From contig NZ_LT629971.1 of NCBI RefSeq assembly GCF_900108565.1, forward strand, positions 1,922,001 through 1,986,000: DNA of 64,000 nucleotides, read 5' to 3'. Shown here in pieces: positions 18,982-29,000 of the stretch. A model generated the notes under the pieces. It ran no database searches, was not told the DNA's origin, and worked only from the letters and a program-made list of their open reading frames with translations. Position 1 is the stretch's first letter. Every line of letters starts with the position of its first letter. A program made the translations under genes and the position numbers. This DNA is from Mycolicibacterium rutilum. Its GTDB lineage: Bacteria > Actinomycetota > Actinomycetes > Mycobacteriales > Mycobacteriaceae.

Positions 18982-19491
18982 CTACCAGCCCGACGGGTCG
19001 GCCGTCGACGCGGGCTTGTTGTCGGCCGCGGTGAGCTGCCGGTCCTTGTCGTGGCCCGGGGTCAACGCCTCGGGAATCTCCTTGACCGACGCGATGGTCT
19101 TCTGCGGGCCGCGGATCCGGCGCACCTTGAGATAGCCGAGGAACGCGAACACCAGCGTTACGGCGACCATCAGACCGAACACGATCAGGTAGGCCGCCCA
19201 CTTCACCAGCCACAGGTCGAGCAGCTCGCCGAGGAAGAAGAAGAAAAAGAACGTCGAGTAGAACAGCACGACCAACGCCAGGATGAAAAAGACGCTGCCG
19301 GTGAGGCCCTTCTTGACGTCGCGGGTGATCTCGGCCTTGGCCAGCTCCACCTCGGCGCGCACCAGCGTGGACACCTGCGCCGTCGCGTCCTTGACCAGGT
19401 CGCCGATCGACGGGTCGGCCTTCGGCGCGTGCGGGTCGACCAGCGGTATCGATGTCACGGTGCTCGGCACGCCATTCCTGCGATCGGTCAC
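18982..19491 (-). CDS. Phage-holin-like small membrane protein (Rv3669-like)
   Basis: 169 residues from a GTG at 19491, chosen because gggagga sits 7 bases upstream and the length then matches Rv3669 (172 aa). It has an amphipathic N-terminal helix, then two strong transmembrane segments, the first with six consecutive Phe (FFFFFF), and a charged tail. It is related to the actinobacterial phage-holin/YqjD-like family. Its stop is immediately followed by the ATG of ephE. Confidence 0.8.
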   Translation of the reverse strand: MTDRRNGVPSTVTSIPLVDPHAPKADPSIGDLVKDATAQVSTLVRAEVELAKAEITRDVKKGLTGSVFFILALVVLFYSTFFFFFFLGELLDLWLVKWAAYLIVFGLMVAVTLVFAFLGYLKVRRIRGPQKTIASVKEIPEALTPGHDKDRQLTAADNKPASTADPSGW

Positions 19492-19639
19492 GGACAGTTC
19501 CTCCCGCGTAAGCCGGATAGTCTTCCTCGGTCGCGGTTCATGTTGCCATGTGGCGAGCACTGAAACGATGTCGGCCGACGATAGACTGGTCTGGTTCATG
19601 GCACGGCAGGTCGGGGCGCGTCGATAGGGGGATGTTCAC

Positions 19640-20347
19640 GTGAAGTCCACCGGCCACCGGCTCGGTCTGCTGGCTACCGCGATCGCCGCCCTCCTTCTCA
19701 CCGCGTTCGGGAGCGGGGTCGCGCACGCCCAGGGGCCGATCACGCTCGGCGGCGGGTCCGGGCTCGTCGTCAACGGGGAGACGCTGTGCACGCTGACCGC
19801 GATCGGCAACGACAACCGCGGTGAGCTCGTCGGCTTCACCTCCGCGCACTGCGGCGGTCCCGGTGCCCAGGTGGCCGCCGAGGGTGCCGAAGCCGCGGGT
19901 GTGGTCGGCACGATGGTGGCGGGCAACGACGCGCTCGACTACGCGGTGATCCAGTTCGATCCCCAGAAGGTGCGCCCGACCAACAACGTCAACGGCTTCC
20001 AGATCGACAGTCTGGGACCCGATCCCACCGCCGGCGACATCGCGTGCAAACTCGGGCGCACCACCGGTTATTCGTGCGGTGTGACGTGGGGCCCTGGCCA
20101 GGACCCGGGCACGATCGTCAACCAGGTGTGCGGTCAGCCCGGCGACTCCGGCGCGCCGGTCACGGTCAACAACCGCCTCGTCGGCATGATCCACGGCGCG
20201 TTCTCCGAGGCGTTGCCGACGTGCGTCATCAAGTACATCCCGCTGCACACGCCCGCGGTGACCATGTCGTTCAACACCCAGCTCGCCGACATCACGGCCA
20301 AGAACCGACCGGGAACGGGTTTCGTCCCGGTCGGTGCGGCCGCCTGA
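19640..20347 (+). CDS. Secreted S1-family serine protease (Rv3668c-like)
   Basis: 235 residues. A Sec signal peptide (basic start, hydrophobic core, cleavage after AHA near residue 30) precedes a chymotrypsin-like protease domain. The triad is H70 (TSAHC), D100 (ALDYA) and S170 (GDSGAP). Cysteine pairs suggest disulfides outside the cell. GTG start with aggggga upstream. It is convergent with acs and divergent from the holin-like gene. Confidence 0.85.
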   Translation: MKSTGHRLGLLATAIAALLLTAFGSGVAHAQGPITLGGGSGLVVNGETLCTLTAIGNDNRGELVGFTSAHCGGPGAQVAAEGAEAAGVVGTMVAGNDALDYAVIQFDPQKVRPTNNVNGFQIDSLGPDPTAGDIACKLGRTTGYSCGVTWGPGQDPGTIVNQVCGQPGDSGAPVTVNNRLVGMIHGAFSEALPTCVIKYIPLHTPAVTMSFNTQLADITAKNRPGTGFVPVGAAA

Positions 20348-20353
20348 TCGCGC

Positions 20354-22312
<1,959 letters not shown>

Positions 22313-22315
22313 ATC

Positions 22316-22331
22316 TGTGAGGGTAGTCACC
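22316..22331 (+). promoter_or_regulatory. Candidate CRP site at the acs start
   Basis: TGTGA-GGGTAG-TCACC matches 9 of 10 half-site positions of the CRP dyad. It lies 4-19 bases upstream of the acs ATG, which would place it in the core promoter or leader and favours repression. A perfect palindrome TGACATGTCA follows at 22349-22358. Confidence 0.45.
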
Positions 22332-22438
22332 CGGGCGGGCGGCCACATTGACATGTCACACCCTTCTCCGTCGGCGGTCCGTCCGCAGCGCCGAACGTCG
22401 TGGCTGGCGGGTCCAGCGGTCGGCTACCGTGTGCTGCC

Positions 22439-23188
22439 GTGACCTCCGATCCGCTGGCGCCGCTGGCGCAACTGCCCGGCGTCGCCGAGGCGGCAGAGGA
22501 GGCGCGCGAGGCGCTGGGACGGGCGCACCGGCACCGCGCGAACCTGCGCGGTTGGCCGGCGAACGCGGCGGAGGCGGCGTTGCGTGCGGCCAGGGCGTCG
22601 TCGGTGCTCGACGGCGGTGCGCTGCAGCTGTCCGACGGGTCCGTCCCAGGCAGCCCGGACGCCGTGCTGGCCGGCGCGCTGCGCGTGTCGGAGGCGGTGG
22701 AGGGCGGCGAGACGACGCTGGTCGGTGTGTGGCGGCGGGCGCCGCTGCAGGCGCTGGCCCGGTTGCACGCGCTGGCGGCCGCCGACCTCGCCGACGACGA
22801 CCAGTTGGGTCGCCCGCGCGTCGATCCCGAGACGAGTCAGCGGCTGACGCTGCTGGCCGACATCGTCACCGCGAAGTCGTCGGTGCCCGCGCCGGTGTTG
22901 GCCGCCGTCGTGCACGGCGAACTGCTCACGCTCGCACCGTTCGGCACCGCCGACGGGCTGGTGGCCCGCGCCGCGGCGCGGTTGGTGACGATCACCAGCG
23001 GGCTCGACCCGCACGGCCTCGGAGTGCCGGAGGTGTACTGGATGCGGCAGTCCGGCGACTATCGCGCCGCCGCGCGGGGCTTCGCGTCGGGAACCGCCGA
23101 CGGGCTGACGGCGTGGATCCTGTTGAGCTGCCGGGCGTTGCACGCCGGCGCGCGCGAGGCGTTGTCGATCGCGCAAGACGCCGGCTGA
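22439..23188 (+). CDS. Conserved Fic-N-like/oxidoreductase-annotated protein (Rv3662c-like)
   Basis: A 249-residue alpha-helical Ala/Leu-rich protein from a GTG at 22439. It resembles Rv3662c in length and position, and its first half recalls the N-terminal helical domain of Fic-type proteins, but the catalytic HxFx(D/E)GN motif is not present. Function unknown. It converges on the putative Ms1 RNA. Confidence 0.65.
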   Translation: MTSDPLAPLAQLPGVAEAAEEAREALGRAHRHRANLRGWPANAAEAALRAARASSVLDGGALQLSDGSVPGSPDAVLAGALRVSEAVEGGETTLVGVWRRAPLQALARLHALAAADLADDDQLGRPRVDPETSQRLTLLADIVTAKSSVPAPVLAAVVHGELLTLAPFGTADGLVARAAARLVTITSGLDPHGLGVPEVYWMRQSGDYRAAARGFASGTADGLTAWILLSCRALHAGAREALSIAQDAG

Positions 23189-23213
23189 CCGACCCGGCTG
23201 ATCGACAATGCGA

Positions 23214-23256
23214 AGCGGGCGACGTTCCGAACTCGTGGTTCGGCTCGTCGCCCGCT
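23214..23256 (-). terminator. Strong hairpin at the 3' end of the Ms1-like RNA
   Basis: A perfect 10-bp stem (AGCGGGCGAC / GTCGCCCGCT) encloses a second stem CCGAAC/GTTCGG. It lies between convergent transcripts and could end both; on the minus strand it is followed by TTCGCATTGT, a weak T-run. Confidence 0.6.
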
Positions 23257-23513
23257 AGCACGGACACCGGCTACCAAGCGTGCTCAGGTGGGTTGCGTGG
23301 GTGGCCTCGGCGTCTTGTCGATGCGCTTCGACTGCAACCCCACCCAAGGGGCCGTCGTGGTCGTCCGCTTTTCGCAAATACGCAGGCCCGCAACACTTTT
23401 GCCTATTCCGCGGCATGTGCTCCGCGTGGGTGTCCGGGATCCGTGCTGGGGAGCCGGGATCGGGAGTCCGAGTCTTCTCTTCCGACTCGGCCTTGGCCTC
23501 TCCAAGCTTCCGT
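23214..23513 (-). ncRNA. Putative Ms1 / MTS2823 6S-like RNA
   Basis: In M. tuberculosis the abundant ~300-nt RNA MTS2823 (Ms1 in M. smegmatis, which binds core RNA polymerase) lies between Rv3661 and Rv3662c and is read in the direction of Rv3661. Here the same gap (421 bp) lies between their homologues and has no credible protein frame. On the minus strand a good promoter (TTGATG-17 bp-TACAAA at 23548-23520) is followed by a stretch rich in hairpins (for example CCGAGTC/GACTCGG) and a strong hairpin ending at 23214. The distance from the predicted start (~23513) to that hairpin is 300 nt. Identity rests on synteny, size and promoter, not on an alignment. Confidence 0.7.
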
Positions 23514-23519
23514 GGTTCC

Positions 23520-23548
23520 TTTGTACCTCGTGACCGCGGTCACATCAA
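23520..23548 (-). promoter_or_regulatory. Promoter of the Ms1-like RNA with CRP-like dyad in the spacer
   Basis: On the minus strand, -35 TTGATG (23548-23543), a 17-bp spacer and -10 TACAAA (23525-23520). The spacer and the -35 edge contain TGTGA-CCGCGG-TCACG (23544-23529), whose core GTGACCGCGGTCAC is a perfect 14-bp palindrome. A bound CRP dimer would cover the spacer and probably block polymerase. Confidence 0.6.
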
Positions 23549-23609
23549 GGCCCAACTCGCGCCGGATTCGGATTGTTACGCAGCCGCTCGACGCGCCGCG
23601 AAACGTCGG

Positions 23610-24497
23610 CTAGAAAGCGAAGCGCCGCAACAGCGAAAAGGTCAACGCGCCGGCCGCCAGCGCGCTCACGCCGACGGCCGCGGTGGTTGCCACGGCCGCG
23701 CCCGACGGGGCCGGGATCCGGTCCCGCAGCGAGACCGGCCGGGAGAAGTTCAGCACCGGCCAACCGCGGGTCGCCGCCTCTTTGCGTAACGCGCGGTCGG
23801 GGTTTACCACGGCGGGGTGGCCGACCGCCTCGAGCATCGGGATGTCGGTGACCGAGTCGGAGTAGGCGTAGCAGTGTTCGAGCGCGTAGCCCTCGCGGGC
23901 GGCCAGTTCCCGGATCGCGGCGACCTTGTTCTCGCCGTAGCAGTAGAACGCGATCTCGCCGGTGTACTTGCCGTCCTCGACGACCATCCGGGTGGCCATC
24001 GCATGGGTGGCGCCCAGTGCCCGCGCGATCGGCGCCACGATCTCCTCGCCGGAGGCGGACACGACGACCACGTCACGGCCGCATAACTTGTGGTCGGCGA
24101 TCAACTCGGCGGCCTCGGCGAACACCAAGGGATTGACGATGTCGTGCAACGTCTCTCCGACGATCGACTTCACCTGCTCGACGTCCCAGCCCGTGCACAT
24201 GGTGGTGACGTAGGACCGCATCCGGTCCATCTGATCGTGGTCGGCGCCCGACATGAGAAACAGAAATTGTGCGTAAGTGGACTTGAGCACTGCGCGGCGA
24301 TTGATTAGCCCCTGATCGAAGAAGGGTTTGCTGAAAGCCAAAGTGCTCGATTTGGCAATCACCGTTTTATCCAAATCGAAGAAGGCCGCCGTGCGGATCG
24401 GCGGATCCGCCGTCGCGGGTGTTTGCGGTGCATCCGACGGCGTCGTCGGGGACTCGGCTCCGGTCACAGCGTCAGCATAGGAGGCGGTGCGTGACAT
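23610..24497 (-). CDS. HAD-family phosphatase, SerB-like (Rv3661-like)
   Basis: 295 residues from an ATG at 24497. HAD motif I is FFDLDKTV, where the second acidic residue is the usual acid/base; motif II is VVVSASGEE; the motif III lysine is in YGENKVAA; motif IV is YSDSVTDIPML. This is the HAD-IB (SerB/PSP-like) pattern, so a small phosphomonoester such as phosphoserine or a lysophospholipid is plausible. A C-terminal hydrophobic helix suggests membrane attachment. It diverges from the 6C RNA. Confidence 0.85.
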   Translation of the reverse strand: MSRTASYADAVTGAESPTTPSDAPQTPATADPPIRTAAFFDLDKTVIAKSSTLAFSKPFFDQGLINRRAVLKSTYAQFLFLMSGADHDQMDRMRSYVTTMCTGWDVEQVKSIVGETLHDIVNPLVFAEAAELIADHKLCGRDVVVVSASGEEIVAPIARALGATHAMATRMVVEDGKYTGEIAFYCYGENKVAAIRELAAREGYALEHCYAYSDSVTDIPMLEAVGHPAVVNPDRALRKEAATRGWPVLNFSRPVSLRDRIPAPSGAAVATTAAVGVSALAAGALTFSLLRRFAF

Positions 24498-24614
24498 TTC
24501 GCGGGAGTGTGTACAAAGTGGCAGGTTATGACACCTGTCCCAAACCGCAACGTTTCTGGAATCGTGGTGATTTCGTAAGCAACGGACACTTGCGCCGGGG
24601 CCGACTGGCGTGTG

Positions 24615-24620
24615 TATAGT
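24615..24620 (+). promoter_or_regulatory. -10 element of the 6C RNA
   Basis: TATAGT on the plus strand, 7 bases upstream of the predicted RNA start near 24627; a weaker TTGCGC lies 19 bases further up. It fits a vegetative mycobacterial promoter. Confidence 0.5.
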
Positions 24621-24626
24621 GACCAT

Positions 24627-24723
24627 TACCCGGCCTATGCCGGGGGTGCATCAGCCCGACCCCCCGGGGCTGATACACGACGACCTCCGCCTCCTCCCCC
24701 CCTGGCGGGGGTCGTCCCTTTTT
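24627..24723 (+). ncRNA. 6C small RNA (B11-type)
   Basis: About 97 nt. Two stem-loops each present a run of six or more C: stem 24646-24657/24667-24678 with C24660-C24665 in its loop, and a second hairpin with C24696-C24702 closed by GGGGG and GACGAC/GTCGTC arms. The second hairpin is followed by a T5 run (24719-24723), a standard intrinsic terminator. This is the defining layout of actinobacterial 6C RNA (Rfam 6C; B11 in M. tuberculosis, between Rv3660c and Rv3661, as here). 6C binds mRNAs through its C-rich loops and affects growth and cell division. Confidence 0.85.
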
Positions 24724-24884
24724 CCGGGCCTTTCGCATACCGGATAAATCGGTGCAAATAGCAAAAGTTGCGGAATGCTGTTCTCAGCCCGGACCGCCGT
24801 GCGCGTCCATCCACAACGCCGGGCTCATCCACAGATTCACGTTGTGCCGTGGCGCTTCGCGGCAGCCGTCCGCAGGCTTCAGGG

Positions 24885-25955
24885 GTGGCTTCGTTAAGCG
24901 GACTTCTCGTGCTGGTCAGCGATACCGCGCTGCGTGAGGACGTCGACCGGGTGTGTGCGGCCACCGGGCTGACGGCGGTGCACGTTGCCGAGCCGTCCAG
25001 CCGCAAAGTCTGGACCGGCGCCGTCGCCGTGGTGTGCGATGCCGGCGCCGCGCAGCGCTGTGCCGCCCGGGCGATGCCGAGACGCAGGCACGTCGTCCTG
25101 GTGAGTCCCCGCGACCCCGGTGCCGCCGAGTGGCAGGCCGCGATCGCGGTCGGCGCCCAGCGCGTCGTCACGCTGCCCGCCGAGGACGGCGCGCTGATGG
25201 CTGAACTGGCCGAGGCCGCTGAGTCACTGCACGACGGCGCCGACCGCGGCGCGGTGGTCTCCGTGGTCGCCGGCCGCGGCGGCGCGGGTGCGACGGTGTT
25301 CGCCGCGGCGCTGGCCCGGGTGGCGTCCGACGCGTTGCTCATCGACGCTGACCCGTGGAGCGGCGGCATCGATCTGGTGCTGGGTGCCGAGGCCGACGCC
25401 GGGTTGCGCTGGCCGGACCTGGAACTGGGCACCGGCCGGGTCAACTTCGCCGCGCTGCGCGAGGCCCTGCCCAGGGCGGGCGGTGTCAGCGTGTTGTCGG
25501 CCGGCCGCGGCGCCGACGGCGGAGAAGTCGCCGCCGCCTCGCTCGGCGCGGTGATCGACGCGGGCAGCCGCGGCGGCGTGACGGTCGTCTGCGACGTGCC
25601 GCGGCGGTCGACGACGGCGGCTGAAGCCGCGCTCGGCTCGGCCGACCTCGCCGTGCTGCTGACGACCGCCGATGTGCGCTCGGCCGCGGCGACCGCAGCC
25701 CTCGCGTCCTGGGTGCCGACGATCAACCCGAACTGCGGGCTGGTGGTCCGCGGCCCCGCCCCCGGTGGACTGCGGTCGGCTCAGATCGCCGACATCGTCG
25801 GGCTGCCGTTGCTCGCCGCGATGCGTCCACATCCCGGTATCGCGCAGACCCTGGAACGCGGCGCCCTGCGGCTCCGGCGCCGGTCACCGCTGACCGACGC
25901 CGCGAACAAGGTGCTGGCAGTGCTGCGCCGGCACCCGGCGGGCGACGTCGCATGA
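24885..25955 (+). CDS. ssd: Septum-site-determining/TadZ-like ATPase (Rv3660c, Ssd-like)
   Basis: 356 residues from a GTG at 24885. An N-terminal receiver-like domain without recognised phosphorylation residues is followed by a MinD/ParA-like ATPase domain; its Walker A is degenerate (VAGRGGAGATV, lacking the terminal Lys-Thr/Ser), as in TadZ proteins. Rv3660c is known as Ssd, which affects septation. The ATG of the next gene overlaps its stop by 4 bp. First gene of the tad-like operon. Confidence 0.8.
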   Translation: MASLSGLLVLVSDTALREDVDRVCAATGLTAVHVAEPSSRKVWTGAVAVVCDAGAAQRCAARAMPRRRHVVLVSPRDPGAAEWQAAIAVGAQRVVTLPAEDGALMAELAEAAESLHDGADRGAVVSVVAGRGGAGATVFAAALARVASDALLIDADPWSGGIDLVLGAEADAGLRWPDLELGTGRVNFAALREALPRAGGVSVLSAGRGADGGEVAAASLGAVIDAGSRGGVTVVCDVPRRSTTAAEAALGSADLAVLLTTADVRSAAATAALASWVPTINPNCGLVVRGPAPGGLRSAQIADIVGLPLLAAMRPHPGIAQTLERGALRLRRRSPLTDAANKVLAVLRRHPAGDVA

Positions 25956-27112
25956 GCTCGTCGCTGATCGACCGGGTCCGCGAGCGGCTCGCCGCCGAGT
26001 CCGCGCCGCTGCGGCCCACGGTCGTCGCGGACGCGATCCGCGCGGAATCGGGCGGACTGCTCGGCGACAGCGATGTGCTGACCGGGCTGCGCCGGCTGGA
26101 GACGGAGCTGACCGGCGCGGGTGCGCTCGAGCCGCTGTTGTCCGCCGACGGCACCACCGACGTGCTCGTCACCGCACCGGACGCGGTGTGGGTGGACGAC
26201 GGCGACGGTTTGCGCCGCAGCGAGATCCGGTTCGCCGACGAGGAGGCGGTGCGGCGGCTCGCGCAGCGGTTGGCGCTGGCGGCGGGCCGCCGGCTCGACG
26301 AGGCGCAGCCCTGGGTGGACGGCCAGTTGACCGGTCTGCGACCCGACGGGTCGACCGTGCGGCTGCACGCCGTGCTGCCGCCGATCGCGGCGGCCGGGAC
26401 GTGCCTGTCACTGCGCGTGCTGCGACCGGCGACCCAGAACCTCGCTTCGCTGATCGCGGCGGGCGCCATCGACACCGACGCTGCGGCGCTGCTCGACGAC
26501 ATCGTCGCCGCGCGGCTCGCGTTCCTGATCACCGGCGGCACCGGCGCGGGCAAGACGACGCTGCTGGCCGCGATCCTCGGTGCGGTGCCCGCCGAGGAGC
26601 GCATCGTCTGTGTCGAGGACGCCGCCGAGCTGTCGCCCGCGCATCCGCATCTGGTGAACCTCGTCGCGCGCGGCGCCAACGTCGAGGGCGCCGGTGAGGT
26701 GACCGTGCGTGAACTCGTCCGGCAGGCGCTGCGGATGCGCCCGGACCGCCTCGTCGTCGGCGAGGTCCGCGGCGCGGAGGTGGTCGACCTGCTGACCGCG
26801 CTCAACACCGGCCACGACGGAGGCGCGGGCACTGTGCACGCCAACAGTCCCGACGAGGTGCCCGCCCGCATGGAGGCACTCGCCGCGCTGGGCGGCCTGC
26901 CACGCGCCGCGCTGCACAGCCAGCTGGCCGCGGCGGTGCAGGTGGTCATCCACGTGGGCCGGGACCGCTCGGGTGGTCGCCGACTGCGCGAGATCGCGGT
27001 GCTGACGCCGGGTGATGACGGCATCGTGCGCGCGGCGACGGCGTGGCGCTCCGGCACCGGATTCGCGGGCGGCGCCGCGCGATTGGCGGAGCTGATCGGG
27101 AGCCGACGGTGA
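25952..27112 (+). CDS. TadA/CpaF-like secretion ATPase (Rv3659c-like)
   Basis: 386 residues. An N-terminal helical domain leads into a type II/IV secretion ATPase core: Walker A GGTGAGKTT (about 193-201), an Asp box VCVEDAAEL, a Walker B-like RPDRLVVGEVRG (about 264) and a His box GTVHANS (about 292). It powers assembly of Flp/tad-type pili. It is coupled by 4-bp overlaps to its neighbours. Confidence 0.9.
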   Translation: MSSSLIDRVRERLAAESAPLRPTVVADAIRAESGGLLGDSDVLTGLRRLETELTGAGALEPLLSADGTTDVLVTAPDAVWVDDGDGLRRSEIRFADEEAVRRLAQRLALAAGRRLDEAQPWVDGQLTGLRPDGSTVRLHAVLPPIAAAGTCLSLRVLRPATQNLASLIAAGAIDTDAAALLDDIVAARLAFLITGGTGAGKTTLLAAILGAVPAEERIVCVEDAAELSPAHPHLVNLVARGANVEGAGEVTVRELVRQALRMRPDRLVVGEVRGAEVVDLLTALNTGHDGGAGTVHANSPDEVPARMEALAALGGLPRAALHSQLAAAVQVVIHVGRDRSGGRRLREIAVLTPGDDGIVRAATAWRSGTGFAGGAARLAELIGSRR

Positions 27113-27888
27113 CCGCGTCTGCCTTGGCCCTCGCGTTGGCGCTTCTGGTGGCGCCGGGGCCGCCGCGGCACCGGCTCCTCGCGGCAGGAACGCCGCGCCG
27201 ACTCGCCATCCCGACGACGCCCTGCCTGATCGCGGGGGTGCTGCTGCTGGCCGTTGTGGCGCCGATCGGGCTCGCGGTGGCCGCCGCGATCGTCGCGTTC
27301 ACCCTCGACATCGGCAGACGTCGCCGGCGAGCGCGCCGCGCCGCGGCCGATGAGGCGGCCGCCCTGCAGTCCGCGCTGGACGTGCTCGCCGGCGAGCTGC
27401 GGATCGGCGCTCACCCCGTGGTTGCCTTCGACACCGCGGCCGGCGAGGTCGGCGGTGTCGTCGCGGCGTCGATGCGCACGGTCTCGGCGCGGGCTCGGAT
27501 GGGCGCCGACGTCGTCGCGGGGCTGCGCGGTGCGGCGCTGTCCTCGGCGATGCCCGCGCACTGGGAGCGGCTCGCCGGGTGCTGGCAATTGGCGGATTCG
27601 CATGGTCTGGCGATCGCGACGCTGATGCGCACCGCTCAGCGCGACATCGTTGCCCGGCAGAGGTTTTCGAGCCAGGTTGCGGCGGGCATGGCCGGCGCGC
27701 GCACCACGGCGGCGGTGTTGGCGGGCCTGCCGCTGCTCGGGATCGGTCTCGGTGAGCTGGTCGGCGCGGAGCCGGTGCGCTTCCTGCTGTCCGACGGGAT
27801 GGGACAGTGGCTGCTCGTCGCGGGCGCGGCCCTGTCCTGCGCCGGCCTCGCCTGGTCCGATCGCATCACCGGGCAGGTCGTCAAATGA
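27109..27888 (+). CDS. TadB-like membrane platform protein (Rv3658c-like)
   Basis: 259 residues from a GTG that overlaps the ATPase stop (GTGA). Transmembrane segments lie at the N-terminus (two) and C-terminus (two, about 202-222 and 230-250), flanking a cytosolic type II secretion F-domain, as in TadB. It pairs with the TadC-like protein below. Confidence 0.8.
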   Translation: MTASALALALALLVAPGPPRHRLLAAGTPRRLAIPTTPCLIAGVLLLAVVAPIGLAVAAAIVAFTLDIGRRRRRARRAAADEAAALQSALDVLAGELRIGAHPVVAFDTAAGEVGGVVAASMRTVSARARMGADVVAGLRGAALSSAMPAHWERLAGCWQLADSHGLAIATLMRTAQRDIVARQRFSSQVAAGMAGARTTAAVLAGLPLLGIGLGELVGAEPVRFLLSDGMGQWLLVAGAALSCAGLAWSDRITGQVVK

Positions 27889-28451
27889 GCGTCGCCGCAA
27901 TGCTGTTGGCTGTCGCGCTGCTGCTGGGTGCACCGTCGTCGCGGCTGCGGCTGACAGCGGGGCGCTCGGCGAGCCCCCGGCCTGAGGCGCCGGAGCCGAA
28001 TGACCCCTTGGCGTTCGCGTCGAGCCTCGACGTGTTCGCCGCGTGCCTGCAGTCCGGGATGGCGGTGTCGGCGGCGGCTTCCGCGACGGTGCCGACCGCG
28101 CCGCCTGCGCTCGTCGCGGTGCTGGGCCGGGCGGCGGACCTGCTCGCGCTCGGGTCGGACCCGTCGACCGCATGGTCGACGCCGACCGAGGTGGACCGGC
28201 ATGTCGACGCGCTGCTGCGGCTTGCGCGCCGGTCGGCGGCGTCGGGAACGGCGTTGGCGCAGGGCATCACCGAACTCGCGGAGCGTTCCCGTGACGAGGC
28301 GGCCGATGCGGCGCGCGCCGCGGGGGAGCGCGCGTCGGTGTTGATCGCGGGCCCGTTGGGGCTGTGCTACCTGCCCGCGTTCCTGTGTCTGGGCATCGTG
28401 CCGGTGGTCGCCGGGCTGGCCGGGGACGTGTTGCGGTCGGGGATTGTGTGA
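27885..28451 (+). CDS. TadC-like membrane platform protein (Rv3657c-like)
   Basis: 188 residues from an ATG overlapping the tadB-like stop by 4 bp. Short F-domain (about 45-150) and a C-terminal hydrophobic stretch of about 30 residues. It is shorter than TadC of Gram-negative bacteria but typical for the actinobacterial locus. Confidence 0.8.
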   Translation: MSVAAMLLAVALLLGAPSSRLRLTAGRSASPRPEAPEPNDPLAFASSLDVFAACLQSGMAVSAAASATVPTAPPALVAVLGRAADLLALGSDPSTAWSTPTEVDRHVDALLRLARRSAASGTALAQGITELAERSRDEAADAARAAGERASVLIAGPLGLCYLPAFLCLGIVPVVAGLAGDVLRSGIV

Positions 28452-28470
28452 GGAACACCTGTGAGGGGGA

Positions 28471-28680
28471 ATGATGGAAATTGCCAACCAGATTCGAGCG
28501 GTGCAAGTGCGGTTGACCTTGCTGATGGTCGAAGACGACGGCATGTCGACGGTCGAGTACGCGATCGGCACCATCGCGGCCGCCGCGTTCGGCGCGATCC
28601 TGTACACCGTCGTCACCGGCGATTCGATCGTCAGCGCGCTGACCAACATCATCAGCCGTGCGCTCAACACCAACGTCTGA
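28471..28680 (+). CDS. Flp-pilin-like DUF4244 protein (Rv3656c-like)
   Basis: 69 residues. A charged leader (about 24 residues) ends in DDGMSTVEYAIG, the class IVb pilin-type junction with the conserved Glu five residues after the expected cleavage, followed by one hydrophobic helix. This is the probable major Flp subunit. ATG with gagggggaa upstream. No prepilin peptidase gene lies in the window. Confidence 0.85.
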   Translation: MMEIANQIRAVQVRLTLLMVEDDGMSTVEYAIGTIAAAAFGAILYTVVTGDSIVSALTNIISRALNTNV

Positions 28681-29000
28681 GCGGTGACCGTGGCGCGGCC
28701 ACCGTCGAGGCGGCATTCGCGATCGCGGCGCTGGTCGCCGTGCTGGTGCTGTGCGCCGCGGGGCTCACCGCGCTGTCCACGCACATCCGCTGCGTCGACG
28801 CGGCACGCGAGGCGGCCCGGCTGGCGGCCCGCGGCGACGACGGCGTCGCGGTGGCGCGCACCCTGGCGCCCGACGGCGCCGCGGTGCAACTGGGCCGCGA
28901 CGGCGATTACGTCGTCGCCACCGTCACCGCGCGCTCGCCATTGCCCGGACTCACCATCGGTGCACGCGCGGTGGCGGCGCTCGAGCCGGGCGGCCGCTGA
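28677..29000 (+). CDS. TadE-like minor pilin (Rv3655c-like)
   Basis: About 107 residues: a short DRGAATVEAAFAIAAL TadE-type N-terminus, one transmembrane helix and a small extracytoplasmic domain. No ATG, GTG or TTG precedes the conserved DRGAATVE in frame. The nearest candidate is a CTG at 28677 that overlaps the stop of the pilin gene (CTGA). The start is therefore uncertain, but the product is clear by position and sequence. Confidence 0.7.
   Translation: MSGDRGAATVEAAFAIAALVAVLVLCAAGLTALSTHIRCVDAAREAARLAARGDDGVAVARTLAPDGAAVQLGRDGDYVVATVTARSPLPGLTIGARAVAALEPGGR

Noticed and set aside
22349..22358. Perfect palindrome TGACATGTCA upstream of acs
   Set aside because: A 10-bp palindrome is too short to assign; it does not align with the CRP spacing and no regulator could be named.
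23280..23789. Plus-strand frames across 23280-23789
   Set aside because: No ribosome site or domain, and they overlap the predicted 300-nt structured RNA and the antisense of the HAD phosphatase gene.
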